A stretch of DNA of 50,018 nt from an uncultured Pelagibacteraceae bacterium. Lineage in GTDB: Bacteria; Pseudomonadota; Alphaproteobacteria; Pelagibacterales; Pelagibacteraceae. Positions 1 through 8,328 of the stretch are shown here, piece after piece. The stretch covers positions 1 to 50,018 of the forward strand of contig CACAIU010000006.1 of assembly GCA_902532645.1 (NCBI GenBank). The letters run 5' to 3'. The notes under the pieces are model-generated. The model searched no databases, had not been told where the DNA came from, and saw only the letters and a list, made by a program, of their open reading frames with translations. The number at the start of each line of letters is the position of its first letter. The first letter of the stretch is position 1. Both the position numbers and the translations under genes were made by a program.

Positions 1-471
1 AAAAAAATAAAAAATTTAAAAATAAAAGACTTTAATAATAAAAATTTACTGTCAGATGAAATCGGAACAGAAGCATCAAAAATTGCAAAAGATAAAAGAA
101 TTCGAAAGTTGATATATGATTTTCAAGTTAACTATGCATATAACCCTCCAAAAAAATATAAGGGATCCTGTCTTGATGGCAGGGATATAACTTACAAAAT
201 AATACCTGATGCAGATTTTAAATTTTTCATAACAGCTAATTTAAAAACTAGAGTAATGAGAAGATTTAAGGAACTAAAGAGATTAAAAAAGCATATTACT
301 TATGATGAGGTGTTAAAAAGCATCAAAAATAGAGATAAAAGTGACTATAATCGTAAGATTTCTCCTCTCAAGAAAACAAAAGATTCTATGTTGATAAACA
401 CGACAAAGTTATCTAAAAGATCGTGTTTTTTAAAAATAAAAAAAATTATAGACAGGAAAATTAATAATTAA
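1..471 (+). CDS. cmk: Cytidylate kinase, 3' part (5' end outside window)
   Basis: Phosphorylates CMP and dCMP to the diphosphates in the cytoplasm. The reading frame is open from base 1 with no in-frame stop, so the gene enters from the left; the N-terminal P-loop lies outside. Visible are the Cmk segment LLSDEIGTEASKIA, followed by a DFQ motif, and then DGRDITYKIIPDADFKFFI, the family's nucleotide-binding DGRD...PDAD signature. An arginine-rich lid region follows. The stop TAA shares its last base with the ATG of rpsA. The cmk-rpsA-ihfB order is widely conserved in proteobacteria. Identity is secure; the true start is not in the window. Confidence 0.93.
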   Translation, partial: KKIKNLKIKDFNNKNLLSDEIGTEASKIAKDKRIRKLIYDFQVNYAYNPPKKYKGSCLDGRDITYKIIPDADFKFFITANLKTRVMRRFKELKRLKKHITYDEVLKSIKNRDKSDYNRKISPLKKTKDSMLINTTKLSKRSCFLKIKKIIDRKINN

Positions 472-2195
472 TGGAAATATATAAAGATTTATCAAACCCA
501 AAATCACAAGAATTTGAAAAATTACTTAATAGCCAGTTATCCAAGAATCAAATTGAAGAAGGAAAAATAATTGAAGGTAAAATAAATAAAATTACTGAAA
601 AATTTGTTTTTCTTTTTGTTGAAGGACTAAAATCAGAGCCAATTTTAGATGTAAACGAGCTGAAAAGTATGGGTTTGTCCGAAAAAATTAAAATTGGAGA
701 AAATATTCCTGTTCTACTTGAGAAAATAGAAGACAAAAATGGTGAAGTAATTGTTTCTGCAAGTAAAGCTCAGAAAATAAAAGGTTGGGACAAGCTTGTT
801 GAAGCTTATGAAAAAAATGAACCAATAATGGGTAAAATCACCTCTAAGTGTAAAGGTGGATGTATTGTAGAACACATTGATACTGGATCATTAATGTTTT
901 TACCTGGATCACAAATTAGCGACAAACCCCTCAAAGACATAAGTCACTTAATGAACGAACCTCAAAAATTTGCACTTATTAAATTAGATAAAGTGAGAGG
1001 TAACGCTTGTGTGTCGCGAAGAGAAATAATTTCTTCATTTAAAAAAGAAGATAAAGCTAAAATAGTTGAAAAATATAAAGTTGGTGACATCATTAAAGGT
1101 GCAGAGGTCAAAGGATATAGTTCTTTTGGATGTTTCTTTAATGTAAATGGAGAACTAGATGTCTTAGTTCATTTACAAGAAATTTCATATTCACGTGTTA
1201 ATCATCCAGATGAAGTTTTCAACATTGGAGAAAAACACGATTTGCTAGTAATTAGTGTTGATAAAGAAAAATTACAAGTTGGGTGTTCTGTAAAACAATT
1301 ATCACCAGATCCATTTGAGCATATAGAAAATTACGAGTTAAATAAAATTTATAAAGTTAAAGTTGTTAAATTAATGGACTTCGGTGCATTTTGTGAGCTA
1401 GAACCAGGTTTGACAACTCTTCTTCACACTAGCGAACTAAGTTGGACTAAAAAAAATATATCTGCAAAAAAAATGTTTAAAGTTGGAGACGAAATAGATT
1501 GTGTAATTACTGAAATAGACAAAGATAAAAGAAGAGTCGCTATCTCGCATAGATTAACACAAGAAAATCCTTTTGAAAGCTTTGAAAAAAAATATCCAGT
1601 AGATAGCTTAGTTGAGGGAGAAATTGTTAACAAAAATGATTATTCTTTATTTGTTAAAATCAACGACCTAGACGTTGATGCGTTCTTGCACTGTAATGAT
1701 CTGACATATTTAAATAATGGAGAGGAAGAATTAAATAAATATAAAAAAGGTGACAAAATCAAAGTTAAAGTTTTAGAAATCAAATCTTCAGAACAAAAAA
1801 TAAGAGTAGGATTAAGACAGACACAACAAGATCCTTTTGATTGGTTTAAAGATAAAAATAAAAATCAAATAATTACAGTTAAAGTTATTTCTACTGACAA
1901 CAAAGGTCTAATTGTTAGGCCTGAGGGCTGTGAAATGGATTTTCAAATTAAAAAGTCAGCTATAGCAATCAACGCTGCTGACGCTAGACCAAGTAGATGG
2001 ACCGGTGGTGAAAAGCTAGATTGTGCTATTGCAGAATTAGATCTAAACAAAAGAAAAGTGGCTCTGAGTATTAAGCTTTTAGAAGAGATAGAAAAAAAAG
2101 AAGCGCTAGAGAAATATGGATCTGAAGGCTCAGGTAAGAATCTACCTTTTTCGTCATTATCTGATGATTTGAAAAAGAAAGAGGAAGAAAAGTAA
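471..2195 (+). CDS. rpsA: 30S ribosomal protein S1
   Basis: RNA-binding protein of the small ribosomal subunit that helps recruit mRNA, especially leaders with weak Shine-Dalgarno sequences. It has 574 residues, close to the usual 550-570. A series of S1/OB-fold repeats is visible, each with the pattern VGDxIxGxVxxxxxFGxFxxxxGxxxLxHxSEL; the clearest lie near residues 190-260, 275-345 and 360-435. The C-terminus is a lysine/glutamate-rich tail. The start ATG overlaps the cmk stop by one base and is followed directly by typical S1 sequence (KDLSNPKSQEFEKLL). ihfB starts 19 nt downstream, so the genes are probably cotranscribed. Confidence 0.97.
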   Translation: MEIYKDLSNPKSQEFEKLLNSQLSKNQIEEGKIIEGKINKITEKFVFLFVEGLKSEPILDVNELKSMGLSEKIKIGENIPVLLEKIEDKNGEVIVSASKAQKIKGWDKLVEAYEKNEPIMGKITSKCKGGCIVEHIDTGSLMFLPGSQISDKPLKDISHLMNEPQKFALIKLDKVRGNACVSRREIISSFKKEDKAKIVEKYKVGDIIKGAEVKGYSSFGCFFNVNGELDVLVHLQEISYSRVNHPDEVFNIGEKHDLLVISVDKEKLQVGCSVKQLSPDPFEHIENYELNKIYKVKVVKLMDFGAFCELEPGLTTLLHTSELSWTKKNISAKKMFKVGDEIDCVITEIDKDKRRVAISHRLTQENPFESFEKKYPVDSLVEGEIVNKNDYSLFVKINDLDVDAFLHCNDLTYLNNGEEELNKYKKGDKIKVKVLEIKSSEQKIRVGLRQTQQDPFDWFKDKNKNQIITVKVISTDNKGLIVRPEGCEMDFQIKKSAIAINAADARPSRWTGGEKLDCAIAELDLNKRKVALSIKLLEEIEKKEALEKYGSEGSGKNLPFSSLSDDLKKKEEEK

Positions 2196-2214
2196 TAATT
2201 TAAGAAGATTAAAA

Positions 2215-2505
2215 TTGGCAATTGTAAAATCTAAGCTTTTAAAACAACTTTCAAATAACTACCCAAATTTTTTAAAAAAAGACCTAGAAAAATTTACACA
2301 TATAATTTTAAACGAGATAAAAAATGCTCTTAAAAGAGGTGATAGAGTTGAGCTTAGAGGTTTTGGTGTTTTTTCAACAAATAAGCAAAAAGCCAGAATA
2401 TCTAGAAACCCAAAAACAGGAGAAAAGGTTAATACACCTGAAAAAAAAACAATTCACTTTAAAATGTCAAAAGACTTGTTTAAAAAATTGAATAATGAAG
2501 AATAA
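2215..2505 (+). CDS. ihfB: Integration host factor subunit beta (HU/IHF family)
   Basis: DNA-bending nucleoid protein that normally pairs with IHF alpha. It has 96 residues (usual about 94). The N-terminal helices (KSKLLKQLSNNYPNFLKKDLE) are followed by the family signature GDRVELRGFGVFSTNKQKARISRNPKTGEK, including the RNPKTG arm whose proline intercalates into DNA. It starts with TTG at 2215, preceded by AAGAAG; no upstream ATG gives a better family N-terminus. The last 11 bases overlap pyrF. I call it the beta subunit because it follows rpsA, its usual place; sequence alone separates alpha from beta less well. Confidence 0.9.
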   Translation: MAIVKSKLLKQLSNNYPNFLKKDLEKFTHIILNEIKNALKRGDRVELRGFGVFSTNKQKARISRNPKTGEKVNTPEKKTIHFKMSKDLFKKLNNEE

Positions 2506-3187
2506 ACATATTTTTGTTGCTTGTGATACTTCAAATATAAATGAAATAAAAAAAATAATTAATCACACTAATTCAAATAGATTAAAAATAATTCCTAAAT
2601 TTGGACTTCAATTTTTTTACTCTAAAAATGGACGAAAATTTTTAGAAAAATTTAAACAAGATTTTTGGTTAGATTTAAAGATAAATGATATCCCCCAAAC
2701 AGCATTATCCGCCATTGATAGCTTAAAAGATTTAAAAAAATGTAAATATATGACAGTGCATGTAAATGGTGGTTTAGAAATGCTTAAATCTATAAAAAAA
2801 AAAGTAAAAAAAATAAATAAAGATTTAAAAATTTTAGGAGTTACAATCTTAACGAGTCTTAATAATAAATCTCTAAAAGAGATGGGTCATACAAAAAATG
2901 TAAAACAATTAGTTTTAAAACAGGCAGCATTAATTAAAAAATCAGGATGTGATGGTATAGTTTGTTCTGCTCAAGAAGCTTTGATGGTTCGTAAAAGATA
3001 CAAAAACTTATTAATCATAACTCCAGGAATAAGATTGCCTGGTGATAGTTCAAATGATCAAATGAGAATTATGACACCTAAACAAGCATTTGAAAACAAG
3101 GTATCTGGTATTGTTATTGGAAGATCTTTAACAAAAGGTAACATAAAAAATAACACCAAAAAACTTGCTGATCATTTAAACAGATGA
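2495..3187 (+). CDS. pyrF: Orotidine 5'-phosphate decarboxylase
   Basis: Last step of UMP synthesis, converting OMP to UMP and CO2 in the cytoplasm. At 230 residues it has normal length for the TIM-barrel enzyme. The catalytic Asp-Lys-Asp set appears as DLKINDIPQT (D60, K62, D65); the usual motif is DxKxxDIPNT, so the Asn is Gln here. The phosphate-binding C-terminal part reads ITPGIRLPGDSSNDQ followed by VIGRSLTKG. The ATG at 2495 lies inside the end of ihfB, and the stop overlaps the trpF start as ATGA, implying translational coupling. Confidence 0.95.
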   Translation: MKNKHIFVACDTSNINEIKKIINHTNSNRLKIIPKFGLQFFYSKNGRKFLEKFKQDFWLDLKINDIPQTALSAIDSLKDLKKCKYMTVHVNGGLEMLKSIKKKVKKINKDLKILGVTILTSLNNKSLKEMGHTKNVKQLVLKQAALIKKSGCDGIVCSAQEALMVRKRYKNLLIITPGIRLPGDSSNDQMRIMTPKQAFENKVSGIVIGRSLTKGNIKNNTKKLADHLNR

Positions 3188-3813
3188 TCAAAGGTTGTAA
3201 GATTTGTGGTATAAAAGATACTGATACTTTAAATTTTATAATAAATCATCCTTATCCTCCAAAATTTATTGGCTTCATTTGTAATTACCCAAAAAGCTCA
3301 AGATATGTTAAGCTTAACTCTTTAAAAGAATTGTTAAATATAAAAAAAAACAAAAGTAAATTTGTTGCTGTTTTAGTAAAACCTAATAATGAGATATTAG
3401 AAGAAATAAAAAATTTACCTTTTGATTATTATCAAATATATGACTGCGCTCCTGATGCAATAAAAAATATAAAACAAAAATATCAAAAAAAAATTATTAC
3501 AGCTTTAACAATCAAGGATGAGTATGATGTTCTGAGACATGAGTTATTTGCTGATGTAACTGATATATATTTATTTGATAGCAAGGGTTATGAAAAAAGT
3601 TATAGCTTTGATCATAACTTGATTAAAAAAATCAAATTAAACAAAGAATTAATGTTAGCTGGTAATATAAAATTCGATGATAATCTGGAAAATTATGAGA
3701 AAATTGCTAATTATTTAGATTTATCTGGAGGCTTGGAAACTTCTGGATTAAAAGATAAATCCAAAATAAATATTTTTTTAAATAATTTGAATAAATTTAA
3801 AAATGAAACTTAA
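3184..3813 (+). CDS. trpF: Phosphoribosylanthranilate isomerase
   Basis: Third step of tryptophan synthesis, an Amadori rearrangement of phosphoribosylanthranilate. It has 209 residues, normal for a single-domain TrpF barrel. Visible family features are the KICGI start with the catalytic cysteine, PKSSRYV (phosphate-contacting Ser-Arg), YLFDSKG with the catalytic aspartate region, LAGNI, and the C-terminal DLSGGLETSG phosphate-binding turn. The segment around GFICNYPKSSR is more divergent than usual (GFVFxxxSPR in most). It overlaps pyrF by 4 nt and trpB by 11 nt, within the trpFBA unit. Confidence 0.92.
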   Translation: MIKGCKICGIKDTDTLNFIINHPYPPKFIGFICNYPKSSRYVKLNSLKELLNIKKNKSKFVAVLVKPNNEILEEIKNLPFDYYQIYDCAPDAIKNIKQKYQKKIITALTIKDEYDVLRHELFADVTDIYLFDSKGYEKSYSFDHNLIKKIKLNKELMLAGNIKFDDNLENYEKIANYLDLSGGLETSGLKDKSKINIFLNNLNKFKNET

Positions 3814-5032
3814 AAAAAAAATTCCTCTTATTGACCAACATGATCGTAACGGCTTTTGGGGTGGGAAATTTGGAGGAAGTTTTATTCCTGAAACTTTAAA
3901 AAAACCTGTAGAAGATCTAACACAGGAGTTTTCAAAATTAAGAAATAATAAAAAATTTTTAAAAAAGAGAGATTATTACTTTAAGAATTATATAGGATCA
4001 CCCACATCATTTGTAAAATTAGAAAATTTATCTAATCACTTAGGTGGTGCTCAAATATGGGCCAAAGTTGTATCGGAGGCTAATGGTGGAGCACACAAAA
4101 TATATAATGCAACTGTTCATGCTTTAATTTGTAAAGCAATGGGTAAGAAATACATCGTTGGAGACACAGGTGCAGGTTATGCTGGTAAAATGTTAAGTAT
4201 GGCTGCTAAGAAATTTGGTCTCAAATGTAAAATTTTCATGGGTGCAAAAGATATCAAAAGACAAAAACCAAATTGTGATGCGATGAGAAAAAATGGTGCT
4301 GAAATAATTCCTGTATATTCAGGCAGTCAAACCCTAGTCGATGCAGTCAGTGAGTGTATGAGGTATTGGGTATCAAATTGTGACACTACACATATGTGTG
4401 TTGGAAGTACAGTTGGTCCAAATATATTTGTAAAAATTTGTGGATGGAGTACAGCACAAATTTCAAGAGAACTAAAAATACAAATTAAACAAGAATTCAA
4501 AAAAATTCCAAAAAAAATTAAATTAATTAACTGTGTGGGTGGTGGTAGTTCAGCATATGGTTTTTGGAGTGAATTTATAGATTTTAATAAATCGCAAATA
4601 GAGTTGGTTGGTGTAGAGGCTGGAGGTCCAAAAAAATCAAAACTCCATGCTGCACCTTTAAGTAGAAATGCTAAACTTGGAATTTTACATGGAGCAGCTT
4701 CTTATGTTTGTCAAAACAATGAAGGTCAAATTAATGACACTGAATCAATTAGTGCTGGATTGGATTATCCAGGTGTAAGTCCAATTCATTGTTTTTTAAA
4801 AGATACAAAGCGAGCAAGATATACTTATGCAACTGATGAAGAGGCACTAAAAGCACATGTGATGGTAACTAAATTTGAAAAACTTAATCCAAGCCTCGAG
4901 CCAAGCCACGCATTCGCAGAGGCCATTCGAATTGCCCCAAAGTTAAGCGAAGACACAATTATAATCGTTAACTCATGTGGTGATGCTAAAAAAGATAGAG
5001 ATATCTTAAAAGAGAGGTTAGGTAAAAATTAA
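3803..5032 (+). CDS. trpB: Tryptophan synthase beta chain, divergent variant
   Basis: PLP enzyme that condenses indole with L-serine; here 409 residues, normal length. The fold-type II scaffold is clear: GGAHK with the Schiff-base lysine K99, GDTGAGYAG, RQKPN, SGSQTL, VGGGSSAYG (phosphate cup), SISAGLDYPGV and LEPSHA. Several residues that are near-invariant in the family differ (E. coli/Salmonella numbering from memory): E109 is D121, Q114-H115 are Y126-A127, K167 is V179, N236 is S250, and the NLSGRGDKD segment is NSCGDAKKDRD, replacing S377 with C392. The alignment through K87, E109 and K167 has a constant offset of 12, so this is not an alignment slip. It is cotranscribed with trpA and trpF. 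I infer a tryptophan synthase with altered chemistry or regulation. Confidence 0.88.
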   Translation: MKLKKKIPLIDQHDRNGFWGGKFGGSFIPETLKKPVEDLTQEFSKLRNNKKFLKKRDYYFKNYIGSPTSFVKLENLSNHLGGAQIWAKVVSEANGGAHKIYNATVHALICKAMGKKYIVGDTGAGYAGKMLSMAAKKFGLKCKIFMGAKDIKRQKPNCDAMRKNGAEIIPVYSGSQTLVDAVSECMRYWVSNCDTTHMCVGSTVGPNIFVKICGWSTAQISRELKIQIKQEFKKIPKKIKLINCVGGGSSAYGFWSEFIDFNKSQIELVGVEAGGPKKSKLHAAPLSRNAKLGILHGAASYVCQNNEGQINDTESISAGLDYPGVSPIHCFLKDTKRARYTYATDEEALKAHVMVTKFEKLNPSLEPSHAFAEAIRIAPKLSEDTIIIVNSCGDAKKDRDILKERLGKN

Positions 5033-5832
5033 TGAATTCATTAATCAGTAAAGCTTTCTCAGCTGCAAAAAAAGAGAATAGACCAGCTTTACTGACTTAT
5101 ACTGTCGCTGGAGACAATACTAAAAAAAAATCTTTAGAAATATTAAAATCAATTTCAAATTATGCAGATATTTGTGAATTAGGTTTTCCACATAACACTC
5201 CTATAGCTGATGGAGGACAAATACAAACAAGTGCTTATAGAGCAATTAAAAATGGTATTAAAATTAATGATGTATTTTCAATAGTAAAAAATTTTAAAAA
5301 AATAAAAAAAAATAAACCAATTATACTGATGGGTTATTACAACATGATATATCAATATAATCAGAATAGATTTTTAGAAAAATGCAAGAAATCAAAAGTT
5401 GATGGTTTAATAGTTGTTGATTTACCTTATCCAGAAAATAAAAATTTTGCGTCAAAATGCAAAAAAAAAGGAATTAATTTTATTCAATTAGTTTCTCCAA
5501 CGACTTCTAAGATAAGATTGAAAAAAATCGTAAAAGACTCACACGATATGATTTATTATATAAGCATGTTATCCACCACAGGTGGAAAGCTTAAGGTGTC
5601 CCCAAAGAAAATATTAGAAAAATACAATAAAATAAAAAAACAAAATAAATATAAAAATGTTGTTATTGGCTTTGGTATTACAGAAAAAACCATCCAATCT
5701 CTTAAAAAAGCTGATGGTTTAGTGGTTGGTAGTGCAATTTGCAAGGAAATCTCTAAATCAATTGAAAAGAGACAAAATGCTGTCACAAATGTTACTAATA
5801 TAGTTAAGAGATTAAAAAATAAAATTCAATGA
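5032..5832 (+). CDS. trpA: Tryptophan synthase alpha chain, divergent variant
   Basis: Cleaves indole-3-glycerol phosphate to indole and glyceraldehyde 3-phosphate. It has 266 residues, normal length. Both catalytic acids sit at canonical positions: E49 in CELGFP and D60 in PIADGG. The connecting loop is unusual: the canonical ELG(V/I)PFSDPLADGP reads ELGFPHNTPIADGG, so D56, which forms a salt bridge with TrpB K167, is threonine. Loop 6 is STTGG instead of GVTG, keeping the threonine. The start ATG shares a base with the trpB stop. The divergence pairs with that of the adjacent trpB. Confidence 0.9.
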   Translation: MNSLISKAFSAAKKENRPALLTYTVAGDNTKKKSLEILKSISNYADICELGFPHNTPIADGGQIQTSAYRAIKNGIKINDVFSIVKNFKKIKKNKPIILMGYYNMIYQYNQNRFLEKCKKSKVDGLIVVDLPYPENKNFASKCKKKGINFIQLVSPTTSKIRLKKIVKDSHDMIYYISMLSTTGGKLKVSPKKILEKYNKIKKQNKYKNVVIGFGITEKTIQSLKKADGLVVGSAICKEISKSIEKRQNAVTNVTNIVKRLKNKIQ

Positions 5833-6758
5833 ACTGGATAACTAAAATTATTAAAGCAGGTGAAAAAATTAAAACTGCTATACGTGAAAGAGCTACGAAA
5901 GAAGATATTGCAAAAAGTGATTGGACATCATGTTGTAAGGGTCCAATTTTAAAAAAGGATTTAGAGGAAAACTTATGGGTATGTCCTGATTGTAAACGTC
6001 ATCATAGAATAAAACCTCATCAAAGATTTGATATATTGTTTGGAAAAAACAATTACGAGATTTTTAAAACCCCAATACCAAAAGATGATCCACTAAATTG
6101 GACAGACTCTAAACCTTATAAAGAAAGATTAAAAAGTGCTAGAAAAAAAACAGGATTAGAATGTGGAATGATTGTTGCTTCTGGAACTATAAATAATATT
6201 AAAATTACCGCTGTAGCTTCTGATTTTGATTTTTTAGGAGCTTCAATGGCAGCAGCAGAAGGTGAAGCTTTTCTATATGCAATACAGCATGCAATAGAAA
6301 ATCAAACACCTTTTTTATGTATTAGCGCTGGTGGAGGAATGAGAATGATGGAAAGTTTAATTTCTTTATCTCAAATGACAAGAACAACACTTGCAATTAA
6401 TGAATTAAAGAAAAACGGTCTTCCTTATTTAGTTTGTATCACTGATCCTACCGCAGGGGGTATTACCGCATCATACGCTATGTTAGGTGATATTCATATT
6501 GCAGAACCAGGAGCTTTAATTGCATTTGCAGGCGCAAGAGTTATACAAGGAACTGTTAAAGAAGAACTTCCAGAAGGGTTCCAAAAAAGTGAATATGTTG
6601 AAAAAACTGGTTTTGTCGATTTAATTGTTGAGCGTAAAGATCTTGTATCTAAAATTGGAACCTTATTATCAATATTGTTAAAGAAAAATTCTGATATAAG
6701 TGCTGAACAAAATGAAACTTCAGAAGATAGTCAGTCGCTTACAAGAGCTGCATCCTAA
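5829..6758 (+). CDS. accD: Acetyl-CoA carboxylase carboxyltransferase subunit beta
   Basis: Beta half of the carboxyltransferase that moves the carboxyl group from biotin to acetyl-CoA, giving malonyl-CoA for fatty acid synthesis; the alpha subunit gene is not in the window. It has 309 residues. An N-terminal zinc ribbon is visible (SCC near residue 35, CPDCKRHH near residues 53-60), followed by the crotonase-like core with CISAGGGMRMMES, TDPTAGGITASYA and AGARVIQGTVKEELPEGFQ. It overlaps trpA by 4 nt (ATGA) and runs 47 nt into folC. The trpA-accD-folC order is common in alphaproteobacteria. Confidence 0.96.
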   Translation: MNWITKIIKAGEKIKTAIRERATKEDIAKSDWTSCCKGPILKKDLEENLWVCPDCKRHHRIKPHQRFDILFGKNNYEIFKTPIPKDDPLNWTDSKPYKERLKSARKKTGLECGMIVASGTINNIKITAVASDFDFLGASMAAAEGEAFLYAIQHAIENQTPFLCISAGGGMRMMESLISLSQMTRTTLAINELKKNGLPYLVCITDPTAGGITASYAMLGDIHIAEPGALIAFAGARVIQGTVKEELPEGFQKSEYVEKTGFVDLIVERKDLVSKIGTLLSILLKKNSDISAEQNETSEDSQSLTRAAS

Positions 6759-7980
6759 AGAAATAGATTTAAGTCTAGATCGTATTCAAAATCTCTGCAA
6801 AAAATTAGGAAATCCTCAAGATAAAATCAAAGCAATTTCAATTGTTGGTACTAATGGAAAGTACTCAACTATCCAAGCAATGTTTTCTATTTTAAAGGAA
6901 GCAAATTTCAATTGTAATATCTATACTAGTCCTCATATCAAATGTATTAATGAGAGGTTCGTTTTTAATAATGAAGAATTGAATGATGAAGATTTAGCAA
7001 ATTTACTTGAAGAAATTGAAGAAGCTAACAATGGTGAACCAATTACTTTTTTTGAAATACTGACTGCAGCATATTTTTTAAAAGCATCTCAATATCCAGA
7101 TAATATCAATTTAATTGAAAGTGGATTGTTCTTTAGATTTGATGCTACTAATATCTTAAAAAATAACCTTGCTAGCATTGTAACTTCTATTGGTCTTGAT
7201 CATTTAGATTGGTTGCCAGAAAATGAACAAACTATTGAAAAAATCATTTTTGAAAAAACATCAAGCCTTTTAAACTCAAATATTATAGTTGCAAAACAAA
7301 TTACTAATAAAATTAAAGAAAATATTAAAAAAACAATATCAAATAATAGATCAAATAAATTTTTCCATAATGAAAATTATAGTTTTACAATGCAAGAAAA
7401 TGACTTCTTTTATTATGAAGATCAATTTGGGGGAATAAAATTACCTATTCCAAATGTTAAAGGTCAATTTCAATTAGAAAATGTCTCAACAGCAATTGCA
7501 ACTCTAAGAATTTTGAAAGACTTAAACATTAAAGATGACTACATTAAAAAAGGTATTTTAAAAATAAACTGTATTGCAAGATTACAAGAAATTAAATCTG
7601 GAAAACTTAAAGAGCTTGTAAAAGATCACAAACTTTTTGTTGATGGATCTCACAACCCTTTGGGAGCAAAAGTTTTGAATGAATACTTGGAAAGTTTAGA
7701 TTGTAATAAACATATCATTCTTGGAATGATGGCTAATAAAAATCATATTGAATATATGAGTTTCTTTAAGGATATTTCTACATTGACTACAATAGATATC
7801 CCTAATCAACCTAATTCAATTAAAGGAGAAGAACTTAAAGATAAGCTAAATAGCTTTTCAAATATAAATTATAAGGAAAGTATAGAGGAAGCCATAAAGT
7901 CAATCCCAGTAAAAGAAAAAGATATAATACTAATTACTGGATCGTTATATCTTGCAGGTGAAGTTTTAAATTTAAATTAG
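6712..7980 (+). CDS. folC: Dihydrofolate synthase / folylpolyglutamate synthase
   Basis: Mur-ligase family enzyme that adds glutamate to dihydropteroate or folate. It has 422 residues from the ATG at 6712; a GTG at 6700 would add four residues. Visible are the P-loop IVGTNGKYSTIQ, SPH near residue 77 (TSPHIKCINERF), FEILTAAYF, SIGLDHLDWL, and the C-terminal LFVDGSHNP and ITGSLYLAGEV. The P-loop has Tyr where most FolC proteins have Gly (GTNGKGS). The 5' end lies within accD and the 3' end overlaps the convergent trxA by 4 nt. Whether it is mono- or bifunctional cannot be read from sequence. Confidence 0.92.
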   Translation: MKLQKIVSRLQELHPKEIDLSLDRIQNLCKKLGNPQDKIKAISIVGTNGKYSTIQAMFSILKEANFNCNIYTSPHIKCINERFVFNNEELNDEDLANLLEEIEEANNGEPITFFEILTAAYFLKASQYPDNINLIESGLFFRFDATNILKNNLASIVTSIGLDHLDWLPENEQTIEKIIFEKTSSLLNSNIIVAKQITNKIKENIKKTISNNRSNKFFHNENYSFTMQENDFFYYEDQFGGIKLPIPNVKGQFQLENVSTAIATLRILKDLNIKDDYIKKGILKINCIARLQEIKSGKLKELVKDHKLFVDGSHNPLGAKVLNEYLESLDCNKHIILGMMANKNHIEYMSFFKDISTLTTIDIPNQPNSIKGEELKDKLNSFSNINYKESIEEAIKSIPVKEKDIILITGSLYLAGEVLNLN

Positions 7981-8294
7981 ATATTTTTATCTAAAAATTC
8001 CTTCATGTGACTTTCAGGAACTCCACCAACTTTTCTATCTACTTCAACACCTTTTTTATAGATAATAACCGTTGGAACACCTCTGATCCCTGCTGCACTT
8101 CCAGTGTTTATTCCGCCATCTTCAACATCAGCATAATAAAAACCAGCCTTATCTTTATATTCATCAGATAATTTATCCATTACTGGTTTTAGTGCTTTAC
8201 ATGGACCACACCATTCAGCTGAAAACTGAATGACTGAAACATCTTCATTTTTAATTTTAGTATCAAAATCTTCGTCTTTAAAATTTGTAAGCAT
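7977..8294 (-). CDS. trxA: Thioredoxin
   Basis: Small disulfide reductase of the cytoplasm. It has 105 residues with the active-site motif WCGPC (Cys29, Cys32) after SAE, the cis-proline region RGVPTVIIYKKG and no signal peptide. A good ribosome binding site (GAAAGGA) precedes the ATG. The stop overlaps that of folC, which faces it. The upstream exonuclease gene ends 34 nt away; a TTGACT sequence right after that stop could serve as a -35 element for a separate promoter, but no convincing -10 was seen. Confidence 0.93.
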   Translation of the reverse strand: MLTNFKDEDFDTKIKNEDVSVIQFSAEWCGPCKALKPVMDKLSDEYKDKAGFYYADVEDGGINTGSAAGIRGVPTVIIYKKGVEVDRKVGGVPESHMKEFLDKNI

Positions 8295-8328
8295 ATATCC
8301 TTTCTATTAATTAGGGCCTTAAAGTCAA

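Noticed and set aside
2196..5832. Tryptophan attenuator or riboswitch before the trp genes
   Set aside because: Genes overlap from ihfB through trpA, so there is no leader region able to hold one.
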